Source: Arenibacter sp965652575
GTDB taxonomy: Bacteria; Bacteroidota; Bacteroidia; Flavobacteriales; Flavobacteriaceae
Direction: 5' to 3'
Assembly: GCA_965652575.1 (NCBI GenBank)
Contig: CBFGWQ010000117.1
Coordinates: 1-11,972 of the forward strand
Length of the DNA: 11,972 nucleotides
Shown here: positions 6,594 through 11,972 of the stretch, piece after piece
Layout: each line of letters starts with the position of its first letter
Position numbering within the stretch: the first letter of the stretch is position 1
Position numbers and translations under genes: made by a program
Notes under the pieces: generated by a model
The model's input: the letters and a program-made list of their open reading frames with translations, nothing else
Database searches by the model: none
Told to the model about the DNA's origin: nothing

Positions 6594-7910
6594 TTACTTG
6601 CTCAGTTTTTTGCTCAGTTCCTCCAAAGTAATTCCCTTGGTCTCAGGCATCATAAAAATTACAAAGAGCAATTGTAGCACCATCATAAAGGCGAAGAAAC
6701 CAAATACGGGACCTGGGCCTACCCAGGCAAACAGTGCAGGGATGGAGGAGGGAATAAGCCAGGCCAATACCCAATGTACGGAACTGCCAAAGGCCTGGCC
6801 GGATCCCCTAAGGTGATTTGGAAATACCTCGGATATAAAAACCCAAATAACGGCCCCTTGGCCAATAGCATGTGAGGCAATGAACAAGAAGAGAAAAATG
6901 GGGACTGCCATCCCTTCCCAGTTTAGAATAAATGCAGCGGCTACGAGCGACAAGGAAATGATATAGCCAAAGGAGCCAATGTACATTAGTTGTTTACGCC
7001 CAAGCCGGTCAATAAGAAATATACCCAAAAAGGTAAAGATAAGGTTGGTGATACCGATTCCAATACTGCTGAGCAGGGCAGTGCTTTCACCCAATCCGGC
7101 CGCTTCAAATATCCGGGGGGCGTAGTATAAAAAAGCATTTATTCCTGAAAATTGATTGAAAAAGGCAATTAAAAAGGCCAGGGTTATGGGAAAGCGATAT
7201 TTTTTCATAAAAATATTCTCCGACGCCTGTCCAACTTCTTCCCCGTAGGCGATTTCGGCTTCCAATTCTTCCACGGAAAGGTTCGGATTTATGGAGCTGA
7301 GTATTTTTTTGGCTTCCTCGGTCCTGTTCTTGGTCAATAGCCATCTAGGACTTTTTGGTACCGTTAGGACCAATAAGGTATATAGTATTGCAGGGAAGGC
7401 TTCTACCCCTACCATCCATCGCCAATCGTTGTCACCAAGGTTGCTGAGGGCGTAATTGGACATGAATGCTACCAGGATGCCAAAAACCAACATAAATTGG
7501 TAAAGACCGACCAATCTCCCCCTATCCTTGGCCGGGGCAATTTCAGATATATAGGAGGGGGCCGCTACCGTGGAGGCACCTACTCCCAGGCCACCTATAA
7601 ACCTGAATATTCCAAAGGTAACGGGATCATTGGCAAAGGCCGATCCTATGGCCGAGACGGAATAGAGTACCCCTATCCAAATTAGGGTATTCTTTCTCCC
7701 GATCTTGTTGGTGGGTATACCTCCCAATATAGCGCCAATAACGGTCCCGAACAAAGCCATTCCTATTACCACCGTTCCATGAAAGGCTTCGGAGGTGTTC
7801 CATAAAAGTTGTAATTTTTTCTCGGCACCTGAAATAACTACGGTGTCGAAGCCAAATAAAAAACCGGCCAAGGCGGCAATAAGGGAAATGCGAAGTATTT
7901 TGGAATTCAT
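6594..7910 (-). CDS. Sugar porter family MFS transporter, probable sugar:proton symporter
   Basis: The protein has 438 residues from the chosen start and about twelve membrane helices. Sugar porter signatures are clear: FGFDTVVISGA in helix 1 with Asp22, NKIGRKN (68-74) in the 2-3 loop, FRFIGGLGVGAS with Arg103, PSYISEIAPAKDRGR (118-132), VPKSPRWLL (184-192), FNQFSGINAFLYYAP (251-265), DRLGRK (301-306), and PETKGITLEEL (422-432) at the end. Asp22 and Arg103 correspond to the pair tied to proton coupling in E. coli XylE, so active symport rather than facilitation is likely. The usual QQxSGIN motif reads NQFSGIN here, which touches a substrate-contact position; the sugar (hexose or pentose) cannot be told. 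An in-frame ATG at 7943 would add 11 residues. ATG at 7910 is preferred because MNSKILRIS leads straight into helix 1, and a promoter element at 7955-7962 would leave almost no leader for the longer form. It is transcribed alone, away from any glycan-degradation locus in the window. Confidence 0.92.
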   Translation of the reverse strand: MNSKILRISLIAALAGFLFGFDTVVISGAEKKLQLLWNTSEAFHGTVVIGMALFGTVIGAILGGIPTNKIGRKNTLIWIGVLYSVSAIGSAFANDPVTFGIFRFIGGLGVGASTVAAPSYISEIAPAKDRGRLVGLYQFMLVFGILVAFMSNYALSNLGDNDWRWMVGVEAFPAILYTLLVLTVPKSPRWLLTKNRTEEAKKILSSINPNLSVEELEAEIAYGEEVGQASENIFMKKYRFPITLAFLIAFFNQFSGINAFLYYAPRIFEAAGLGESTALLSSIGIGITNLIFTFLGIFLIDRLGRKQLMYIGSFGYIISLSLVAAAFILNWEGMAVPIFLFLFIASHAIGQGAVIWVFISEVFPNHLRGSGQAFGSSVHWVLAWLIPSSIPALFAWVGPGPVFGFFAFMMVLQLLFVIFMMPETKGITLEELSKKLSK

Positions 7911-7954
7911 AATTTGGTTCGTTGATTTTTGTAAAGCTAACAAAAAAAGTAAAC

Positions 7955-7962
7955 CAAATGTA
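7955..7962 (-). promoter_or_regulatory. -7 element TACATTTG of the sugar transporter promoter
   Basis: On the minus strand TACATTTG matches TAnnTTTG fully. Transcription would begin near 7949, giving a leader of about 40 bases to ATG 7910. The -33 region has only CTTTA about 18 bases upstream, so that part is weak. Confidence 0.55.
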
Positions 7963-8035
7963 CAGTATGTTCTGTTTAAAGATGCTCCGACCCCTGTATT
8001 GGGCTTGTCATTTCTTCAAATAGGGCTTCCGATCC

Positions 8036-8104
8036 GACCGTACCGGTAGGGTCCGCTGAGGCAAAATATAACCTCGAAAGCTTTTGGGGCAAGAAATTTT
8101 TTAT
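8036..8104. repeat. Repeat-like segment related to the 1262-1740 cluster
   Basis: GACCGTACCGGTAGGGTC (8036-8053) is an 18-bp palindrome with one mismatched pair. The 15-mer CAAGAAATTTTTTAT (8090-8104) is identical to 1488-1502 in the large cluster. GTACCGRTAG-type and GAGGCA blocks also occur in both places, though in different order and orientation. The segment overlaps the last codons and stop of the lipoprotein gene and fills most of the space before the transporter promoter. It could shape the 3' end of the waaA-lipoprotein transcript. Confidence 0.45.
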
Positions 8105-8361
8105 GCTACGGCCATTTTTGGAGTGAGCGTATCCCTGGATCTGGACTTTTGTCCATTTTTCGATTTGCTGGGGGTGCTATTGTTCTTGGAAGGAACTATT
8201 TTTTCGGGTTCCGTCTTCTCCATATCTTCTTTTTGCCTATTTGGAGCAGTACCTTCGGATGGAGTAGTGCCCTGTTGTTCGCCCATGGGCTCTCTGCATG
8301 AGAGGCAGAAAAGGAGAAAAGTGGTCAGGGAAACCAGGTGTAACATTCGGGAATTTTGCAT
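8101..8361 (-). CDS. Small hydrophilic putative lipoprotein, 86 residues
   Basis: The start MQNSRMLHLVSLTTFLLFCLSC is a short n-region and hydrophobic core ending at a candidate lipidation cysteine (Cys22, lipobox-like CLSC; the preceding LLFC at 16-19 is a poorer fit). The mature part, about 64 residues, is rich in Pro, Ser, Thr, Lys and Glu (EGTAPNRQKEDMEKTEPEKI, SKSKNGQKSRSRD) and is probably disordered, with no domain. The stop lies inside a repeat-like segment, so the true C-terminus may have been altered by repeat insertion. The gene sits 17 bases after waaA on the same strand and is likely co-transcribed with it. That suggests, but does not show, an envelope role. No family is recognised. 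Confidence 0.55.
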   Translation of the reverse strand: MQNSRMLHLVSLTTFLLFCLSCREPMGEQQGTTPSEGTAPNRQKEDMEKTEPEKIVPSKNNSTPSKSKNGQKSRSRDTLTPKMAVA

Positions 8362-8378
8362 AATCGTAACATAGGTGT

Positions 8379-9614
8379 TCAGATTAATGTACGTATATAT
8401 GCCATGATCTGGATGCTTGCCCCCTTATTTTCAGAAATGTAAGTACTGTTGATATCCCCTACACTTTTTAGGTACTCCGCTTTGTTTTGCAGGTCGTTGA
8501 TCAGCGTGAAGAATTCTTTTGTGGATTTCACTACCAATACCCCACCTTTGTTTACCAAATCCTCGGCCTCCTTAAATCCTTTAAAGTTGGGGCCAATAAT
8601 TACTGGTATACCGTATACCGCAGGCTCCAGGGTGTTGTGCAATCCGGTGGCAAAACCGCCACCTACATAGGAAATTTCCGCGTAACTATAAATTTTGGTC
8701 AATAGGCCAATGGTGTCTACAATAAGAACATCATAGTTGGATAGGTCCTTGTTCCCTATTTCGGAATAAAGAATTGTTTTTTTAGTAATGGAAGACTTAA
8801 GTTTGTTGATGTGCTCAGGTTTAATATTGTGCGGGGCAAGAACAAATTTTAGGGAAGATCTCCCGGCATTTATATAAGGCACCAATATTTCTTCATCGTC
8901 TGGCCAGGTACTGCCGGCTACCAATGTCTGTCCGCCATTTTTAAAATCTTCCATAAAGGACAGGTTGTTGTCCCTCTCAAGAATTTCAACGACCCTATCA
9001 AATCTGGTATCCCCACTAATGGTAGCGCTCCTGATATTGATTTTACGCAATAGTTCAATGGATTTGCCATCCTGAACAAAAATATGGGTGAAATTGTGGA
9101 GGGCCTTTCGCATGAAGCCACCGTATCCCTTAAAATAAATTTGCCCGTCCTTGAAGAGGGCGGAGATCAATAGGGTGGAGATGCCCCTTTGCGACAAAGC
9201 GTTCATGTAATTTGGCCATATTTCATACTTGACAAAAATGACCAGCTTGGGATTGACAAGGTCCAGGAACAGCGTTACATTTTTTTTGGTGTCCATTGGG
9301 AGGTAGGTCACCATATCTGCGGCGGCAGTATTTTTTTTGACCTCATAGCCCGAAGGGGAAAAAAAGGTGACCAATATTCGATTCGCGGGATAATTCCTTT
9401 TTAACTGTTCTATAATGGGAAGGCCTTGCTCAAACTCGCCCAAAGAGGCCGTGTGTACCCAAATTATGGAATCGCCCTGAGAAATGTTTTTCTGTAAATA
9501 GGACATTACCCCTTTCCGTCCGTCTACAAATAGTTTGATTTTTGGATGGAACAGGGCAATCAACCTCAGGAAAAGAGCGGATAATTGTACGGCAAAATTA
9601 TATATGGCAAACAC
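8379..9614 (-). CDS. waaA: 3-deoxy-D-manno-octulosonic acid (Kdo) transferase
   Basis: This enzyme moves Kdo from CMP-Kdo to the lipid A precursor at the cytoplasmic face of the inner membrane, the first step of the LPS core. With the chosen start it has 411 residues, the family's usual size. Seen: an N-terminal membrane-associated helix (FAVQLSALFLRLIALF), LFVDGRK, then HTASLGEFEQ (about 54-63) whose Glu60 matches the catalytic glutamate, and VKYEIWPN (128-135). The C-terminal nucleotide-binding half has VAGSTWPDDEE (232-242), APHN, and YVGGGF through HNTLEP and GIPVIIGPNF (about 316-344), a GT-B glycosyltransferase pattern. The start is GTG at 9612-9614 (VFAIYNFAV...). The longer frame from ATG 9671 adds 19 residues unlike family N-termini and would begin upstream of the likely promoter. 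The gene is followed by a small lipoprotein gene and is divergent from a sugar aminotransferase gene. Confidence 0.93.
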   Translation of the reverse strand: MFAIYNFAVQLSALFLRLIALFHPKIKLFVDGRKGVMSYLQKNISQGDSIIWVHTASLGEFEQGLPIIEQLKRNYPANRILVTFFSPSGYEVKKNTAAADMVTYLPMDTKKNVTLFLDLVNPKLVIFVKYEIWPNYMNALSQRGISTLLISALFKDGQIYFKGYGGFMRKALHNFTHIFVQDGKSIELLRKINIRSATISGDTRFDRVVEILERDNNLSFMEDFKNGGQTLVAGSTWPDDEEILVPYINAGRSSLKFVLAPHNIKPEHINKLKSSITKKTILYSEIGNKDLSNYDVLIVDTIGLLTKIYSYAEISYVGGGFATGLHNTLEPAVYGIPVIIGPNFKGFKEAEDLVNKGGVLVVKSTKEFFTLINDLQNKAEYLKSVGDINSTYISENKGASIQIMAYIRTLI

Positions 9615-9631
9615 AGGATCTTCGTTTGGGG

Positions 9632-9639
9632 CTAAAATA
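9632..9639 (-). promoter_or_regulatory. Possible -7 element for waaA
   Basis: On the minus strand TATTTTAG differs from TAnnTTTG at one base. It would start transcription near 9625 and leave a leader of about 11 bases before GTG 9614. No clear TTG is seen at -33, so support is modest. It lies upstream of the divergent promoter candidate at 9676-9683, so the two promoters would overlap in the space between the genes. Confidence 0.3.
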
Positions 9640-9675
9640 CGTTTCTTTATATAAATTCCATTGGCTGCCAATCCT

Positions 9676-9683
9676 TATTTTTG
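9676..9683 (+). promoter_or_regulatory. -7 element TATTTTTG for the aminotransferase-galE operon
   Basis: TATTTTTG is a full match to TAnnTTTG. Transcription would start near 9690, giving a leader of about 40 bases to ATG 9730, and would exclude the longer frame beginning at 9661. A TTG lies only 12-13 bases upstream, which is closer than the usual spacing, so the -33 element is unclear. Confidence 0.5.
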
Positions 9684-9729
9684 TAATATTGTTCGCGCCA
9701 AACCAAGTTTGGAATCTAAGTTTTATTCG

Positions 9730-10887
9730 ATGAGGAAAATTCAAATGGTAGACCTAAAGGGTCAATATGAAGTCATAAAGGATGAAGTAAATGCCTCTAT
9801 TTCCAATGTTTTGGAAACGTCTGCATTTATCAATGGCCCCGAGGTGCATGCCTTTCAAAAGGAATTGGAGGACTATTTGGGGGTGAGGCATGTTATTCCC
9901 TGTGCCAATGGGACCGATGCCCTCCAAATAGCCATGATGGGCTTGGGTCTCAAACCGGGCGACGAGGTAATAACGGCCGATTTTACCTTTGCAGCTACGG
10001 TAGAGGTGATTGCCTTATTGCAACTTACCCCGGTATTGGTAGACGTGGAACCCGATAGCTTTAATATTGATCCGGTGGCCCTGGAAAAAGCGATCACTTC
10101 CAAGACCAAGGCCATAGTGCCCGTGCATTTATTTGGCCAATGTGCCAATATGGATGCCGTTCTTGAAATTGCGGAAAAGTATAATCTTTTTGTTATTGAG
10201 GATAATGCGCAGGCCATTGGGGCCCATTATACCTTTAAGAATGGCAAAAAACAGAAGGCAGGAACTATGGGGCATGTGGCGGCGACCTCGTTTTTTCCTT
10301 CCAAGAACTTGGGCTGTTATGGAGATGGAGGTGCCATTTTTACCAATGATGATGAATTGGCGCATACGCTTAGGGGCATTGTAAACCATGGAATGTACGA
10401 ACGCTACCATCATGATGTAGTGGGGGTAAACTCCAGATTGGACTCCATTCAGGCAGCGGTTTTACGATCCAAATTGTCGCGGTTGGATGGTTATAATGCC
10501 AGTAGGAGGACAGCGGCAAGTAAGTATTCCAAGGCTTTTGAGGGAAACAAAAATATAATTGTTCCCAAAACGACCCATTCCTGTGCCGGGATCGGTGAAA
10601 CATGTAACTGCCATGTATTCCATCAGTACACTTTACGGATTTTGAATGGCCAACGCGATGCCTTGGTAAAGCATTTGGCAGAAAACGAAATTCCATGCGG
10701 CGTGTACTATCCCATTCCTTTGCACAGACAAAAGGCCTATTTGGATGAACGCTATCAAGAGAAGGATTTTCCGGTAACGAATCAATTGGTCAGGGAGGTA
10801 ATTTCCTTGCCCATGCACACCGAGTTGGATGATGGGCAAATAGATTATATCACCGGGACCATTATACAGTTTGTAGGCGGGCAATAG
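9730..10887 (+). CDS. DegT/DnrJ/EryC1/StrS family PLP-dependent sugar aminotransferase (WbpE-like)
   Basis: The protein has 385 residues, normal for the family. It should transfer an amino group from glutamate to a keto sugar nucleotide in the cytoplasm. Seen: QMVDLKGQYEVIKDEV at the start, INGPEV, CANGTDALQI (58-67, phosphate binding), GDEVITADFTFAAT, VHLFGQCANMD, IEDNAQAIGA with Asp158 (expected to contact the PLP nitrogen), and SFFPSKNLGCYGDGG with Lys192 as Schiff-base lysine. GVNSRLDSIQAAVL and YYPIPLH follow. Overall it resembles P. aeruginosa WbpE, which forms a 3-amino sugar for O-antigen; the exact substrate is uncertain, and automated labels such as wecE would be generic. A cysteine-rich segment, C285, C292 and C294 in CAGIGETCNCHVFHQ, is unusual. 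ATG 9730 is chosen because family proteins begin KIQMVDL; the frame is open back to 9661 but that lies upstream of the promoter. galE follows after 68 bases, probably in the same operon. Confidence 0.9.
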   Translation: MRKIQMVDLKGQYEVIKDEVNASISNVLETSAFINGPEVHAFQKELEDYLGVRHVIPCANGTDALQIAMMGLGLKPGDEVITADFTFAATVEVIALLQLTPVLVDVEPDSFNIDPVALEKAITSKTKAIVPVHLFGQCANMDAVLEIAEKYNLFVIEDNAQAIGAHYTFKNGKKQKAGTMGHVAATSFFPSKNLGCYGDGGAIFTNDDELAHTLRGIVNHGMYERYHHDVVGVNSRLDSIQAAVLRSKLSRLDGYNASRRTAASKYSKAFEGNKNIIVPKTTHSCAGIGETCNCHVFHQYTLRILNGQRDALVKHLAENEIPCGVYYPIPLHRQKAYLDERYQEKDFPVTNQLVREVISLPMHTELDDGQIDYITGTIIQFVGGQ

Positions 10888-10955
10888 GTTGTTGTCTTGG
10901 TGAAGGTGTGTTCAATTAACAAAAAAGAAAATCAAAATATAATAGAAATCAACAG

Positions 10956-11972
10956 ATGAAGATACTCGTAACGGGAGGTTTGGGATTTATTGGTTCCCAT
11001 ACCACGGTAGAATTACAGAATAAAGGCTATGAAGTAATTATTATTGACGATCTGTCCAATTCTACCGAAAAGGTCCTGGATGGTATTGTGGCCATTACGG
11101 GAAAGCGACCGATTTTTGAGAAATTGGATCTGAAGGATAGGACAAAAGTCGAGGATTTTTTTAATAGGCATCAGGATGTTGCCGGCGTTATTCATTTCGC
11201 AGCCTCCAAGGCCGTGGGCGAAAGTGTGGAAAAGCCGTTATTGTACTATGAGAACAATATTGGCACTTTGGTGTACTTGCTAAAGGAACTGTCCAAAAAG
11301 GACAAGTCCAGTTTTATTTTTAGTTCATCCTGTACGGTATACGGCCAAGCAGATAAAATGCCAATTACCGAAAGTGCCCCGGTAAAAACGGCAGAATCGC
11401 CTTATGGCAATACCAAGCAAATGGGTGAGGAAATAATTCGCGATACCTGTATGGTAACGCCCGGGATAAACGCCATTGCCCTCAGGTACTTTAATCCAAT
11501 GGGGGCACATCCGAGTGCGGAAATAGGGGAATTGCCAATTGGGGTCCCACAAAATTTGGTACCCTTTATCACCCAAACGGGCATGGGCATCAGGGAGCAG
11601 CTTTCCGTTTTTGGCGGCGATTATCCCACAGAGGATGGTACCTGTATTAGGGATTATATCCATGTGGTAGATCTGGCCAAGGCCCACGTAGTGGCCCTGG
11701 AAAGATTGATGAGCGGTAAGAACCGGGATAATTATGAGGTTTTTAATGTGGGGACAGGGAAAGGCAGTTCGGTTTTGGAGGTCATTAAAAGTTTCGAAAA
11801 GGTTTCCGGAAAGAAATTGAATTATAAAATTGTGGACAGGAGGCCTGGAGATATTACATCGGCCTATGCCGATACCGCCAAGGCCAACAAGGTTTTGGGC
11901 TGGAAAGCGGAATCAACCCTGGACGAAGCTATGAAGTCGGCCTGGCTTTGGGAAGAAAAAATTAGAAAATAA
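10956..11972 (+). CDS. galE: UDP-glucose 4-epimerase
   Basis: GalE interconverts UDP-glucose and UDP-galactose with tightly bound NAD in the cytoplasm. The 338-residue protein matches E. coli GalE in size. Seen: the Rossmann motif TGGLGFIGSH (6-15), DDLSNS (31-36), HFAASKAVGES, SSSCTVYG (123-130) containing the catalytic serine region, SPYGNTK with Tyr150 and Lys154 as the YxxxK pair, RYFNPMGAHPS, DYPTEDGTCIRDYIHVVDLA (222-241), FNVGTGKGSSVLE and RRPGDITSAYAD (295-306). At the position of E. coli Tyr299 and human Cys307, alignment by eye gives Ala303. A small residue there is associated with acceptance of N-acetylated substrates (UDP-GlcNAc/UDP-GalNAc). The start is preceded by an A-rich leader without a Shine-Dalgarno-like site. 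The stop codon is the last triplet of the window. Its place after a sugar aminotransferase gene suggests supply of nucleotide sugars for surface polysaccharide. Confidence 0.95.
   Translation: MKILVTGGLGFIGSHTTVELQNKGYEVIIIDDLSNSTEKVLDGIVAITGKRPIFEKLDLKDRTKVEDFFNRHQDVAGVIHFAASKAVGESVEKPLLYYENNIGTLVYLLKELSKKDKSSFIFSSSCTVYGQADKMPITESAPVKTAESPYGNTKQMGEEIIRDTCMVTPGINAIALRYFNPMGAHPSAEIGELPIGVPQNLVPFITQTGMGIREQLSVFGGDYPTEDGTCIRDYIHVVDLAKAHVVALERLMSGKNRDNYEVFNVGTGKGSSVLEVIKSFEKVSGKKLNYKIVDRRPGDITSAYADTAKANKVLGWKAESTLDEAMKSAWLWEEKIRK

Noticed and set aside
7911..7943. 11-residue N-terminal extension of the sugar transporter
   Set aside because: A promoter element at 7955-7962 would leave almost no leader, and the extension is not needed for the first membrane helix.
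8084..8374. 96-codon plus-strand frame opposite the small lipoprotein gene
   Set aside because: It is a mirror frame of the minus-strand lipoprotein and has no credible start context; the minus frame has a signal peptide and lipidation cysteine.
9661..9729. N-terminal extension of the aminotransferase from ATG 9661
   Set aside because: The 23 extra residues are unlike the family start, and they lie over and upstream of a perfect TAnnTTTG element at 9676-9683.

Overview
The window looks like chromosome from a marine-type member of the Flavobacteriaceae (Bacteroidetes). This rests on the absence of Shine-Dalgarno-like sites before most genes, several matches to the Bacteroidetes -7 element TAnnTTTG, a Bacteroidetes-style tyrosine recombinase relic, and flavobacterial-type protein sequences. 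No rRNA, tRNA or CRISPR was seen, and the species cannot be fixed from this window.

Layout. (1) Positions 1-363 hold the decayed 3' part of a tyrosine recombinase gene on the minus strand, running off the left edge. It carries a frameshift and two further stops. (2) Positions 364-1240 are thinly coded: a possible 31-residue membrane peptide (629-724), a 100-residue single-pass membrane protein (859-1161) and a clean intrinsic terminator (1206-1231). (3) Positions 1262-1740 are a non-coding patchwork of hairpins and palindromes that looks like flavobacterial dispersed intergenic repeats. (4) Positions 1873-6174 are a tight two-gene operon, the most distinctive part of the window. The first gene encodes a 947-residue membrane-anchored protein with two CxxCH haem sites and PSCyt1/DUF1549/DUF1553 domains, with a beta-sandwich-like module inserted in DUF1553. 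Six bases later comes a DUF1501 protein with a Tat-type and lipoprotein-type leader. (5) Positions 6175-6315 lie between convergent genes and hold two hairpins. (6) Minus-strand genes follow: a 41-residue hydrophobic peptide (6316-6441) and a sugar:proton symporter of the major facilitator superfamily (6594-7910). (7) Further minus-strand genes are a small lipoprotein (8101-8361) placed 17 bases downstream of the Kdo transferase gene waaA (8379-9614). (8) Divergent from waaA are a DegT/DnrJ-type sugar aminotransferase (9730-10887) and galE (10956-11972, ending exactly at the window edge).

How the genes fit together. The right third is an envelope-glycan block: waaA links Kdo to lipid A, while the divergent aminotransferase and GalE make amino-sugar or hexose nucleotides for surface polysaccharide. 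The sugar symporter brings in free sugars. The cytochrome/DUF1501 pair has no established function. Its architecture suggests a periplasmic redox- or hydrolase-type system held at the inner membrane and partnered with an exported lipoprotein; a role in glycan breakdown is only an inference.
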